A program made the position numbers and the translations under genes. The notes under the pieces are model-generated. The model was not told the DNA's origin and did no database searches. It was given only the letters and a program-made list of their open reading frames with translations. A stretch of 64,000 nucleotides of DNA from Echinometra lucunter (Eukaryota; Echinodermata; Echinoidea; Camarodonta; Echinometridae): positions 22,180,637-22,244,636 of the forward strand of contig CM057171.1 in NCBI GenBank assembly GCA_029962745.1, in the 5' to 3' direction. Shown piece after piece: positions 23,040 through 34,439 of this stretch. The first letter of the stretch is position 1. Each line of letters begins with the position of its first letter.

Positions 23040-23970
23040 GTGTAACCTCTTACATCGTACTGAAGATGAAAACAAAGTAGTATACTATAGACCAATTCCA
23101 TCTCCGGTTTATGTATTTGGCCCTCTATCGGCGGGGCGATAGCTGTGGTGTGCGATAGCGCACTAACCGCGACTGGCTGTGTACAAAATTAATGAGAGAT
23201 ATGAGATATGCCCTGATATTATTTCATTAACTTTTTGCTAGGTCAATAAAATAAAGCATTGATACATGGGTAGATGAGGTAAGACAATGGTCATATCTGA
23301 CTGACGAAGGCGAAGTATGATGTATTTTAGTACTTTCGTTGCTTTTCCCCCTTAGTTTTCTCAGTAGAATTTCGGTCGCAGCATGGCAGCCCCACTGCTG
23401 GCACTGTCACGCCCGCGGTACTGCACTGCCGCTGTAAACGGGAGCCGGGAACGGGAGCCCTTAATGTTACCTTGTTTTCATGTTTTCACTCATTAAATTG
23501 TACGCCAAACTACATTATGATAATTTCCTTGAGTTCAAAGAACTTTCTGTTGATGCTTTTTTACCCACTGGCGACCCATTCTTTCACATTCCTTACGGAA
23601 ATCTGTGTAGGGAGTACGTCTTCTCACGCAAACAGGCTTCATTAGTCAAAGGCGAGTGAATATCGCACTCAGTTAGCTCTAATTTTTAAAATTTCTCCTA
23701 TTGTTGTGGCATTTGAGCACCACAGAGCTGCGACCTGAACTTTCCGGATTATTCCTCATTGCAAACATTAAAGAAATCTGCATATATTGGTCCAAAATAG
23801 AATAAAATTGAACGAATACACATTGCGTGCTGTTGCGCTATAATATGGAAAAGACCGCCCTTTGAATGGTTGTATAACAAGTCTTTAAGTGAAAAATAAT
23901 TAGGGCCAGTTTCATGAAGGTAACTTTTAGAGGAAAGGCAAATATGTCGAGCAAAGTTATGTTAATCCAA
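23040..23970. other. Insertion of unknown type within the SRCR unit cluster
   Basis: The normal spacing of the cluster is broken here. The segment contains a GC-richer part (23090-23200 and 23380-23460, with CGGGAGCC repeated). No terminal repeats or coding motifs were recognised. Confidence 0.4.
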
Positions 23971-24164
23971 AGAATTGATAAGCTTGTCCTGAACCAAGCC
24001 TGAATATTGATCAGGTCCGCCGTCGAGGTTAATGCCCGCTTCCCATAAAAGTTGAGATCTCAATATTTAAATTCATTGCTGGCAATTCACAGCAACTAAT
24101 AAAAAACTAAAGACAAAATATCATTTTCTTATATTGTCTTCAGTTATGTCATTGTCAACATTAC

Positions 24165-24269
24165 CAAGAGAATTCCGTTATTCTACAGTTCTCATAGCCA
24201 TTTGTAAGCTTGACCTGGACGAAGCCTGAATATTGATCAGGTCCATAGGTGAGTTCGATGCCCGCCTCA
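24165..24269 (-). pseudogene. Best-preserved SRCR 5'-third unit
   Basis: After a CCAAG acceptor the frame reads EAGIELTYGPDQYSGFVQVK, then LTNGYENC, and on to a GTAATG donor-like site, with no stop over about 100 bases. In SRCR domains the corresponding strand reads (I/V)RL.GG...GRVEV...G.W. The rest of the domain is absent. Confidence 0.55.
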
Positions 24270-25157
24270 CTTGGCAATCAATATCATATATCAGGTATAT
24301 TGTTTTATGATCATGAATGACCACTCGGAACAAAGTTGGATAAATTAAAAGAGAAACCCTAACGCATAATGCCCGTTTCAATTGAAAGGTGATTTTATGG
24401 AGTTTAATGATCATCATCGACAAATCCAGCTTAACCATTCCTTTAGTGACAAGGCGACTGTTCTTAATTTGACTATGAGTATGAGGTATAAGTTGAATAG
24501 AAGGTAATTATTGACAGAACTGTTGGCCATGTGATAATCTCATGACTGCAAATGTCTGAAATATATGAGCCAATTTGTTAGGTCATACCAACCGTCATTT
24601 GTAGCTTGACCTCGACCAAGCCTGCATACTGATCAGGCCCGTTGGCGAGTTTAATGTTTGCTTCAGTTGGTACTCATGGTAGTTGATTTCATTTATTTTA
24701 TTTATTTTTTTTTTGCAAGATGTGAATTTCCACTCACAAACAAGACAATACATAAACAACAAAACATGCTTCTTACAACGATCCTTTAGTTAGTGTAATG
24801 AATGCATCGAATATTAACAGCGGCAGCGTTGCTAATCAATTTATTATTTTTTTTTCAGGCTCATGGTGAATATATTTCAAACAAACTATTACTGCGTACT
24901 CACCACAACGCATACTCGTTGGAGGGAAAAAGCAAAAAGAAATGATGAAATTCCCTACCACTCGCAGGCTTGACCTGGGCATGGCTCGAGTACCAATTAA
25001 GATCTTAATTGATTAATGCAGTCTAGTTCCTGCTTCACGAGGTATTTGACTCCTGAACTATTTAACATCTTTGCTGCTGACTTATAGCACCATTGATAGT
25101 CAATCACTTCATAATTGGAATCGGCTTAGCAAATGAGGAATTCTATCAAACATCTAA

Positions 25158-25490
25158 TACTGCTTTCACACCAAGGTACGGTCGCTGCGACCGATGAAAT
25201 CATAATGTGAAAGCATTTCATCTGTCGCTGAGTACGGTCGCTGAGGTACTTCATCGACCGATCGCGACCGATGCAAGCTAGATGTGAAAGCACATCGTAC
25301 TCAGCGACCGATCGAAATGCAATGACCCCCATACATGCCTACGCACTATCTCTACTTCCGCTTCCGGCTAGGTCAGCTATACACCGACCGATCGCTCTGG
25401 GCCTGACCAAATTTTGACGGAGGTGTGAGAGCACGTCCGATCGGTCGCTGGGTACGGTCGCAGCGACCGTACCTTGATGTGAAAGCAGTA
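25158..25490. mobile_element. PIF/Harbinger-type MITE with 3 bp TAA target duplication
   Basis: The left end TACTGCTTTCACACCAAGGT and the right end, whose reverse complement begins TACTGCTTTCACATCAAGGT, form imperfect terminal inverted repeats of about 35 bases. TAA flanks both sides, the target preference (TWA) of PIF/Harbinger elements. The interior repeats CGGTCGCTG and CGACCGATCG phrases in both orientations. It is inserted next to an SRCR 5' unit. Confidence 0.75.
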
Positions 25491-26064
25491 TAAGCTTGAC
25501 GTAGGACCAGCCGAATATTGAGCAAGTGAATTGACGAGTTTCATGCCTGCATCACCTGAAAGTTAAGTAAATAGTCTGTTAATAGACTATGGTTATTAAG
25601 TAATCAACAGATCTATTGATATCAAACACTTGTTGAACGAAGGAAAGATTGTTACATACAACGAGCTGTATTGTATATCAGTTAACCTTCCTCATTAGCG
25701 ATGACTGCATGCTATCATTCCAAATGTCATTTGCAAGCTTAACCCGGACGAAGCCTGAATACTGATCAGGTCTGATGTAGAGTCTAATTTCCGCTTCTCT
25801 TGGTGGTTGATTTCATTACGATCTTGATAAACTGTCGAAACCCAAGTACTATAAAGAGGAATACTCTCATAGAGATCATTCAGCTAGTGGATAAATGATA
25901 CTGAATGCATGATGTGCAACCATGTGATGCTTCTCATGTCAGCAACCGATAAAGACTCACTGAACGTGGGTATTAATATCACCAGTTTATTGCAACTGTT
26001 ATTTATCAGCTCGTCTTGGACGAATTCTGATTACCAATCTAATCCGTCGAGAAGTTTTCAAAAT

Positions 26065-26610
26065 CCTGACATCACTTCTTAGCAGTTGATTTCATAAAAG
26101 GCTTTATTAACTTGACGAATGCTTCAAGGAATATTAAGTAAGCATCTATTTTCTTTTCTTTAGTCACCACACACGCACACAAACACACCAATATTCGCTC
26201 GATTGATAACAATTTTTGAAGATATCCGTTAAAAGATCGAAGAGAGGACGATTTACAAAGCTTCCTCTTTCGAGTCGTTTCCTTTCTTACTTTTGTCGGG
26301 TTTTTTTGAAGGTGCATATGTTTATATTTCGGAAAACTTTATGTTCCATTTCAAGTTGATTCGTAATTGATAAAGCAATGTGTGGAATAAATCGTAAAGC
26401 TCGACCTCTCTTTTGTTGTTTTTTTATGTACTTTTACGAGATTTACAAAACAGACATGGTGGGGAAAAATGAGATGTTATTTAAAAAAAAAACACGGTAT
26501 TAAACTGTGCAGCTTTTAATTTTTAAGAAAGATTATATCATATTTCGTGATACGTAGCCACCTAAACCGACGTTGAGATCGGGGCCAGGGGGTGGGAGGA
26601 GTGGGCATTT
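26065..26610. other. No gene recognised
   Basis: This is AT-rich sequence. The minus-strand open frame at 26072-26317 has no motif. Confidence 0.45.
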
Positions 26611-26621
26611 AGAGCCCTCAT

Positions 26622-26800
26622 ATGTCAAATTGCCTGCAAATGTCATAACAACTGCATATGTCATAACACGGTGCCCCGCAAATGTCATAACTCCTCACCC
26701 GCAAATGTCATAATCTATTACTGTGAACTATACGACCTAATCAATTTCACCCCAAATGTCGTAACATGTCACCTGCAAATGTCAAAACTCATTACTTGCA
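26622..26800. repeat. Interspersed tandem phrase GCAAATGTCATAAC
   Basis: About eight copies of (G/C)(C/A)AAATGTCATAAC or close variants occur at spacings of roughly 20-40 bases. Confidence 0.85.
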
Positions 26801-26894
26801 TTTTTTTAAACACGTACACACGTTAGTATCAATAACGCATATAGCATTTTCATTCATTAATTTTGATGTACGATAAAATAGCAAATGTAGATAA

Positions 26895-26993
26895 AATGCC
26901 TTCCTCAAGGGCAGAAGTGCCGTCCTGGGATCGAGCCCCCGACTTTTGCGTCTCCAGTCAAGCGCCTTAAATGGACCACTCGACCACGACACC
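26895..26993 (-). mobile_element. tRNA-derived SINE head (Ser/Leu-type)
   Basis: On the minus strand, GTGGTCGAGTGGTCCATTTA gives an A box and GGGGGCTCGATCCCAGGACG gives a B box, with a plausible stem-loop between. Downstream there is no long conserved body, so this could equally be a tRNA pseudogene. Confidence 0.55.
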
Positions 26994-26999
26994 TACACA

Positions 27000-27160
27000 C
27001 ATACACCGACATCCCCCCCCACACACACACACAACACGCGCGCACACACACCGACACATCCTCCCTCCCACACACCACCTATTCACACCACCACACTCAC
27101 ACCTCATAAAACACAATAACCCACCCTCACAAGACACCCTCGACCACACAAATACTTTAT
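27000..27160. repeat. CA- and C-rich low-complexity tract
   Basis: The plus strand is built of CACACA, CCACCAC and CCTCCC phrases. The histidine/threonine-rich open frame is a by-product. Confidence 0.85.
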
Positions 27161-27437
27161 AATGTGATAATGTTGGCATACCTGTAAACCTACACTCTAA
27201 ACAAAAATCTAGTCAAATTTGAATAGATTACCGTATCGGAGGTATACATGTAGTCTCAAAACTTGAAATAATGAGCATAACTGATGTATTCTCCTGAATA
27301 CCTGATTGTTTACACTGGACTTTCTGCATTTTATTTTTTTTAGATTGAATAAAACATCTATCCAATTAAAAAGCGGCGTCCGTTTCTTTTGTCGAGTGAT
27401 CCAGTTTCCAAGGAGAAAAAAGAAAAGCGAAGATAGC

Positions 27438-28055
27438 TTTAAAGGAGAATGAAACCCTCGGAAAAAATCAGTTTTTAATGAAAAGAGAGGATAAAAGAAA
27501 AGCAATAAAAAGAAGTTCCGTTAAAATCGGTTGAGAAGCGCAAACGTTATGAAAGTTTGAAAAATCTCGATTTGCTATCTTCGACGATCCTCAAATTGGT
27601 AATGTTGCTTCAAAATGGCAGGTGTTTGTGGACAATTCTCAATATTTTTCGTAAACAATATCACATATTTCCTCCATTATTTCTGAAGAAGCTGCTTGAA
27701 TCTTTGTGAGCTCTACATACATGTTTGTTTTGTCAAATACATTTTTCCACGATAATTAGCAAAGGAGACAAGCTGCACCTTGAGAGGTAATGGAGAAAAT
27801 CTTGATTTGATTTTTTTTTTTTTTTTTTGGGGGGGGGGGTTAAAAGCATATGGACAGTTTTCCACTAAAACCTGCCATTTTAAAGCAATAAATCCGATTA
27901 GAGGATCAGAAGTAAATCGAAGTAAATAAAGACGTTTCAAACTTTCATAGTTTTATCATTTTGTTACCCATTTTGATGGAACTTTTTAGAAATTGCTTCT
28001 CTCTATCCTATATTTTCATTAAAAGTGATTTCCCCAGGGCTTCATTCTCCTTTAA
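27438..28055. mobile_element. MITE-like element, about 620 bp
   Basis: The ends TTTAAAGGAGAATGAAACCC and CAGGGCTTCATTCTCCTTTAAA are inverted repeats. The symmetry continues inward with AAGTGATTT/AATCAGTTTTTAATG and GAAAGTTTGAAA/TTTCAAACTTTC. The interior includes a run of about 20 T followed by G. No transposase was found. Confidence 0.7.
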
Positions 28056-28059
28056 ATGA

Positions 28060-29440
28060 TTGTAGAAATCTGGTGATTTTTATAATGTCCAATACTAATT
28101 ACTAGTCCAATACTAATCTAATTACCAATCCGAATTCTCTCATACAGAAAAAAAACACAACTCATGATAAAAAAAAATAATAATAATAAAGAAAATGCTG
28201 CTTCATGTCGGATAATAGACGTCTTTATTTAATATCACATTTATAGATTAACAATCACATTACTACCAAAGGGATTGTTGTCTGATATACCGCTATCTTC
28301 CTGTAGTTAAGATTTCTGAGTACAAATAATGTTATATAAGTATAACCAGCTTAAACACTGTAACAAAGAATAACACGATATTTAACACAGTGACTGGAAT
28401 TGTTCGCCCTCATATATACCCAATGTCGATATCACTATTCTTATGAAATTGGTTTCCAACTTGTCTCTAAATATAATGTTAAATACTACTCTGCTACTCA
28501 TAAAGTTATATCAAAGCTACGATTCGAGCGGCAAGTTAACCTAAATTGGATGAATTTTCCAGAGATAATGACCTGTGACCAAGCCCACTCCTTTCATACT
28601 CACTACGAGAAAGGAAATTGTCGATAAAAATGCAGTAAATTGGGGTAACAACTAACAATATATTTCTATTTTTTCTTCTCTCACTCTCTAGGCTTGCTCA
28701 TAAAGCCTCGAAAAATCTTATTCCCGCAGCGAGATGCCCGTATATCATATTACTTAATTGCAATGATGAACATTATAGAAATAATAATGAATTTGGGTGC
28801 AAATCTACGTTTTAGAGAAAAAAGGTTATTTGTCAGTAGATGGCTTCGCTCGCTCGCAGAAATACATAATTTTGGACGTCAAGCAACGATCCAAAATAGC
28901 GTCATATTCGGCAGATAGTCGATCAGATGACTTTATCGCATGTTTTTTGGTGACAGATTGGAGCAGATTTGTGTCAGGAATGGCCTTTAATATGGCATGT
29001 TTTGTTATTCACATGCATTAATGGGTTTTCCTCAAACATCGCATTTTAAAATTTGAAAATGACTTTATTTAAAAAAAAAACGGGCATAGAATCAAAATTA
29101 CTGCACCCAATTCAGTGATCTTGATATCATTCTGTTCGTTAGAGGATGCCTTATTCGTTGATGTAGAAAACATACATACTTTTGAAAGGTAAAGTACTGA
29201 AAATCTGCAGTTCCTCATTTTCTGGGACACCCGGTGTAATACCCTTATTGCTTTCACATGAAACGCAAATAAAGTAATCTATTGGTCATCTTGCCCCCTA
29301 TCGATGAGAAAATTTCACTTTTATATATGGCAAGAAGCGACTATTTTTGGATCGCTCGAGGCAATCGCTCGCATTTTTTTATATTTTTATTTTTTACAAC
29401 AGGGTTGTCCTTAATCTGCTAAGAAGCGTCATTTCCCCCA
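28060..29440. other. No gene recognised
   Basis: The phrases TTTTTGGATCGCTCG (29345) and CGAGCGATTG-like ones recur in weakly inverted form with 28845-28890 (GCTCGCTCGCAG, AACGATCC), hinting at a decayed inverted-repeat element at about 28790-29370. The open frames have no motif. Confidence 0.4.
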
Positions 29441-29448
29441 AATAAAAA

Positions 29449-29484
29449 AAAATGAATGAATGAATAAAGAAATGAATGAATGAA

Positions 29485-29523
<39 letters not shown>

Positions 29524-29524
29524 A
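29449..29524. repeat. (AATG)n then (AAAT)n microsatellite
   Basis: A tetranucleotide run changes from AATG to AAAT units along its length. Confidence 0.95.
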
Positions 29525-29529
29525 AAGTT

Positions 29530-31215
29530 TCCTGGCCCTTGGATATTCCATTAAAGTAATGGGTATCTGAAATCTTCGATACTGTTTGAAAGAATTTCTT
29601 GTGTGCACGGTGTACGGGAGGAGCAGATTAGTACTTATCATGCAGCGTGTTGGGAAACACCCCCCATTCAATATATATGTTCCATCCTTAACTTTTGACA
29701 AACACCCTTCCCCGCATCACCATGAATACAATTCGACACCAATGATAAACAGCACCATTTTAGTTGGAAGGGGTGCATTTACAGTTTTTTTCCCCTAGAT
29801 ACGCCACTGCTTGGAAGTGACGGCAACCAACAAATTTGAAACAATAAGTAGAATGAAGAGTGTAATGGATTAAGCTAAGGCCATCATTCAGTGACTGATT
29901 ATATAGGTCGAAAATGAAGTAATGTACATGGAACAAAGAAACATAATAAACTACCCAGAACAAGTACACATCCACATGGCAGTTTTAATGAACGTGTCAG
30001 TTAAGTCTCTAACAATATGTAGACACACATTGCTCATGGTGTCTAATCTTGTCAGAGCTGATGATCGGAGGCTAGGATCAACTTTTCAAGTTTTCAAGGG
30101 GACTTTGATTCTAATGATTGAAAACGGCCTCATTGCAAAGAAGCTACTGAACAATTGTCATATATCACGTACGTAAAAAGAGGCATGAGAAAAGAAGAAA
30201 TAAATAAACATATAAAATAATATTACACAATGGATTGGTAGAGGGCTAAGCTTCAGAACTTTAACATAATGAACAGAATATGTGGTATGGCGAATAATCA
30301 TAATCCATACAAATTGATGTAAAATACTATCTGATCCAACAACTGACAGAATAATATGATATTATTAAGTCCATGTAATAAGCAATACCTCATCCAGAAT
30401 TTTAATTTTACTTCATTATTACTTTTACTTCATTCAAATATATACATGAAAATAATATCTTAAATACTTAAATAGGAATATGTTTGAACATGTGCCATTA
30501 TGCAATTCCTTGATCACAAAAATATTTAGCAAAAATATGTAAAAACGATTACGGTTAAAGGGGTAAAGTGTGCAGTGTTGCAGTCCTTTTATCAAACAGA
30601 TAGCCTTTTCACTATCATTCCTTTTTCATTAAGTTTGGATAATGGACTCCAAGGCAATCGTGGTACCTACCGTACTAGGTGAGCCATAAGCCTAGCAAAT
30701 AATTTTGTTTTGCAACTTCGGACATTCCGAATAAGTAATTAATAGTATAAAAGCAAGCGCTTGTTTTTCCCGAGAGCAGTCGTTTCCCTCGACTAGCATT
30801 GGCTTATATTCATATTGAATTTTAGCTCATAATTAAAAAGAAAGGATTTGTTTTTGTATGCAAAGACTTTGTCTCATTAGTGAATACCTATTTGAAAACA
30901 AAAATAACAAGCAAGCATATGCATGTTTTTTTCAAGCTTCGTAAGAGGAAGGAAAGGGAATGGCTGCGTTAAAAAAAAAAAGAAGAAAAAAAAAAGCAGT
31001 CTGACCATACCGGTCAATCAGTAATCATGGTAATTGTGTCTATCATTGGGCGAGAGCACGCCTTTAGTAGTGTATAAAGATCGGTAACGTAAAAAAATAT
31101 TGAGGAAAAATACTGTTTTCAGAGCGCCCAGTGCTCTTCAGTCGCATTGAACGTAATGGTTTGTCCATGGTGAGCATTAGTTCATTTTAACTAGGCACAT
31201 ATCAGGGGTAAATAC
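29530..31215. other. 3' flank of the CCP receptor gene; nothing recognised
   Basis: This lies downstream of the receptor stop codon on the minus strand, so it should contain its 3' untranslated region. I found no AATAAA on the minus strand close to the stop. The nearest ATTAAA is near 30402, too far to be convincing. No exon is supported. Confidence 0.4.
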
Positions 31216-31217
31216 AC

Positions 31218-31416
31218 TTAAACAGGTTTTTCGTAAACCTCATAGCTCTGAAGCTGGTCACTATTTTGTTTCAGATACGGTTCAACATAGAGCGACTGGT
31301 CCCCGGCAATATAGTTAGCATAACCTTCAGGAACATCAGGTAGAGGTCCTCTGTCTCCTTTCTCATCTTGGAGGGTGTCTTTTGATGACGTCGAGAAAGT
31401 GAAATTGTGGCTTCGA
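31218..31416 (-). CDS. CCP receptor: cytoplasmic tail exon (last exon)
   Basis: This is the terminal exon of the receptor gene, following the transmembrane exon across a 1570-base intron. It starts after the acceptor ACGTCTAG. The phase 2 junction (AA plus T) restores the frame and gives about 66 residues ending in EVYEKPV and a stop. The tail contains six tyrosines in three pairs: GYANYIAGD, SLYVEPYL and SYEVYEKPV. YANY fits the YxN pattern bound by Grb2-type SH2 domains when phosphorylated. YVEP and YEKP fit the YxxP pattern bound by Crk/Nck-type SH2 domains. GPLPDVP is a short proline-rich stretch. Phosphorylation-dependent signalling is inferred, not shown. Confidence 0.8.
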
Positions 31417-31600
31417 CTAGACGTTTCGGAAGGAAAGATATACACGAAATGCTTGAATTAGAAAGAAGAATGTTAGTAAAAAAAAAAATGAATTAAAAAA
31501 AAAAAATCTGATTCAAGAACATTACCCCCCCCCAAAAAAAAAAAAACTCTTTTGGTGGGATATAAGCATGTTTACGTATAAAGGAATCAATATTAAAGAA

Positions 31601-31953
31601 TAAGGCGCTTTCAGATATGATGCGACTTTGTGGCGCCACTTTGTGCAAACACGTTTTTTTTTTGGTTGTTGTTGTGTGTGTGTGTGTGTGTGTGTGTACA
31701 GGTCAATTGGGTATGGGGCGACCAGAAAAAAAAGAAATGTCACCAAGGCAGGACACATTTTGGTTGCTGCCTGGCTGCAAGAAAATGCGCACCAAACAAA
31801 TTTCTGAAAAGTTAGCGCAAAATATGTTGTCACGAGATTGTCTGCATAGGTTTTGACAAGGCTCTCTTTTACGTGACAGTCGACGCAGTCAATAATGCGC
31901 GTTCATTATCATTAGCGGTGGCACAAAGTCGCATCATATTTGAAAATGCCTTT
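31601..31953. mobile_element. MITE-like element in the receptor intron
   Basis: The left end (AAGGCGCTTTCAGATATGAT, then GCGACTTTGTGGC) matches the reverse complement of the right end (AAAGGCATTTTCAAATATGA, then TGCGACTTTGTG) over about 35 bases. The interior has a (GT)n run at 31673-31697. Confidence 0.65.
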
Positions 31954-31970
31954 AAGAATGTTCTTCGACA

Positions 31971-32634
31971 TAATGAAGAGCTTATTTCTAACAGGCGCTA
32001 AATACACTTTGAGTGATTTCGATTAAATTAATGATTTTCATTTTGCATTTCCTCCTTCGAAACATCAGATGTTTTTAACAGTTGAAAGTACCAATATTAT
32101 ACATCTAAAAAGTAAGAATTTGAAAAAAAAAAACTATGCATGAACACTAATGTCTAAAGAGTTTCGATGTATTTTTAATACATGACTTCTAACGTTGCAA
32201 ACAATATTCCCAAAAGGAGCTAAATCCTAGTTTGTTTTCAAAAGGCGTTTAAATCGTTCAAATGAAAAATATGAAAAAAAACTTCTAAATAGATTAATTC
32301 TCGAGAAGGATTTCTTCCATTTTCAGTTTGTTAGACGACTATTGTTGGTACTTGCAACTGTGAAAAATGTTGATGTTTCGAAGAAGGAAAAAGTTTAAAT
32401 AAAATTCCCTGGTTTACGCAATGAAAGTGGATTTAGCGCATTTGGAAATAACGAATTCCGATTAAGAGCCTTTTAAAAACTTAACATCAGCCAATTTTGT
32501 CTACTTTTCTTTAATTTCTTCTTGATATTCAAATTAGTCATACAGAAGCGCGGTCGGAACAACCATAAAATAGTGCTAAAACCTTGATTTCGGTGAAAAA
32601 TGGAAATAGCGCCTTTTGAAATAAGCCCTTCATT
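31971..32634. mobile_element. Second MITE-like element in the receptor intron
   Basis: The left end AATGAAGAGCTTATTTCTAA and the reverse complement of the right end AATGAAGGGCTTATTTCAAA are matched, followed on both sides by AGGCGCTA(A/T)(A/T). Matching inner blocks include TTCGAAACATCA/TGATGTTTCGAA. It is adjacent to the previous element but has a different terminal sequence. Confidence 0.65.
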
Positions 32635-32986
32635 TATATGCATATCATTGCAGACATCTACACACGAACATGGACAGACACAGTATAATTGATATTTCTG
32701 TTTTTATTTTTTTATGATTATCATGATCATCACTAATGTTATAGTTAATATAACTACCATTACTATTATCATTGTCCCTACCGTATATTCTTTCCTTCGA
32801 TAACTCAGGTTAAAATTCTGATTTTCTTTAATACTGCTCTGAGAATAGTACAAACAAATTTTACAATTGTATGCGTGCAGATTGAGAGTTTTTCCAATTT
32901 AGGCACTTTACCTGTAGGTCACGAATCATTTATATAATATGATTCCATAAACCCAGAAACGTACTGATAAAGGACATTTCACTTAC

Positions 32987-33137
32987 TTTTTCACAAAGAT
33001 AAAGAATGCAGCCATACACATCAGAACAAGTATGAACAATATCACAGCTGTTATCAGAAGAAAAGTGATGAAATAATCCCTTCCACCAGGCCCACTTGTA
33101 GATTGTGCAAGACGCTCAGTAGAAACACCTTTTTGCC
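32987..33137 (-). CDS. CCP receptor: juxtamembrane and transmembrane exon
   Basis: The exon begins after a TTTTATTCACAG acceptor (phase 1) and ends at a GTAAGTG donor (phase 2), 151 bases. It encodes a short Ser/Gly/Thr-rich stalk (VSTERLAQSTSGPGGRD) followed by a hydrophobic helix of about 27 residues (YFITFLLITAVILFIL, then VLMCMAAFFIFV) and a basic VKK stop-transfer. The layout of CCP modules, then stalk, helix and basic residues is that of a type I membrane protein. Confidence 0.85.
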
Positions 33138-33591
33138 CTGTGAATAAAAGTTCAGTTACTATTCAATTGGACCCACAATATACATATGAAGCCTTACAAT
33201 CTTGCAGTATTTTATTCATTTATTCATTTTTGTATTATCGTTATCATTATCACTAATCATTATACTTGTTTACGTTTCTTTTGCATTTCCATATCAAAGG
33301 AACGGTGTCATACCTCATACTTCACTGAGCTGCTTCCTTCAATTCCCTGGTGGTATTATAATCGTAGTTAATGATTCTATAGGATCTTTTAATCCCAAGA
33401 TGCATATGCTACATATCAGCCGAAAGAAACCTTATTGATTTACAAACCAGATCATATCTGTTTTGAAGAGTGATTTACCTTCCCCTTCTGCACAAAGTTA
33501 ATCATATCTGAAGAAGATGCTGATCTACATAAACAACGCTTAATTACCGATTGTGGGGAGGGGGGGGGGCAGAAATGACTTGAATGTTCAC

Positions 33592-33777
33592 CTGTAGGAG
33601 GCAGAAGATGCATTGAACATTGAACAGCCATTCCACGCCAAAGACCATCATTGTGACATTCCCAAACGAACCAATCAGAATCGTCGTTACATGTGATGTT
33701 CACTTCGTCACCGATCTTATAGCGAGGCTTGGTGTTCTCTACAGATGAAACGACTGGTATGATTGGTGGATTGCATT
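33592..33777 (-). CDS. CCP receptor: third CCP/sushi exon
   Basis: One CCP module is encoded by 186 bases, phase 1-1, between a TTATTGCAG acceptor and a GTGAACA donor. The four cysteines fall in ECNPPI, VNITC, VWECHNDGLW and AVQC. An N-glycosylation site (NIT) precedes the second cysteine, as in the neighbouring CCP exons. It is the membrane-proximal module, 454 bases before the transmembrane exon. Confidence 0.85.
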
Positions 33778-33799
33778 CTGCAATAAAGTTATGAATATC

Positions 33800-34430
33800 A
33801 GTGTGAATAGGAAATGACAATGAATCAAATTGAATTATTTCAACATATGGCATGACTATTATAAGCAAAGCCCTTAAAAAACATTTGAAATGAAAACATA
33901 TGAAGGTATGCGACTATTTATAACTGCTCTCGAAATCCAGCATTAACTGTATATGAAATTAACCCCCTAATCTGATTCGACTGGTAATCCAATAAGGATA
34001 AAGATAATGGGCCAGATGACCTCTTTTCAAAGGTGAACTAAATAGATAGTGGAATCGTGTTGTACCTTATAAAAAACCTATATGACTGAAATAATTTCAG
34101 TAGTCAACAGGTTAAAAAAGAAATCAAGAAACATGGATGAAAATGACAACTTAGTGTCAGGTCGCTGGCATTGACCTCATGTGAAATAGGTCTACGTATC
34201 CCTCTATGATACCGTATGACGAGAAAGCAAATGCAACGCAACCTATTTCAAGTCGGTTAATGAGTCACTTTCCGTAAATAAAAATGAATACAAAAATACC
34301 TTGTGTGATAATTCTACAACAAAGGATGAATGTTTAAAATGATGACTTTAATATGAGTGAAATAAGGAATGTGTTAAAGGAGATGAAAAACTCCTCACCA
34401 GGTAAGGATGATAAGCACTAGTGTATTTAT
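33800..34430. other. Receptor intron, no further feature
   Basis: This is AT-rich intronic sequence between CCP exons 2 and 3. Confidence 0.5.
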
Positions 34431-34439
34431 TAATCCTGT

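Larger units (their letters stand above)
21905..26060 (-). repeat. Cluster of about 11 SRCR 5'-third exon units
   Basis: Minus-strand copies of the start of the SRCR-like exon lie at about 21905-21991, 22160-22247, 22440-22527, 22730-22808, 23975-24045, 24165-24269, 24590-24665, 24960-25045, 25495-25560, 25725-25800 and 25995-26060. Where adjacent copies are undisturbed the spacing is about 225-290 bases. Consensus residues are EAGIRLHYGPDQYSGWVQVK. Several copies follow an AG acceptor. No copy carries the CRQL centre or the CTY end, so none can make a whole domain. The 225-530 base unit includes flanking AT-rich, intron-like sequence. The larger gaps contain the insertions listed separately. 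Confidence 0.75.
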
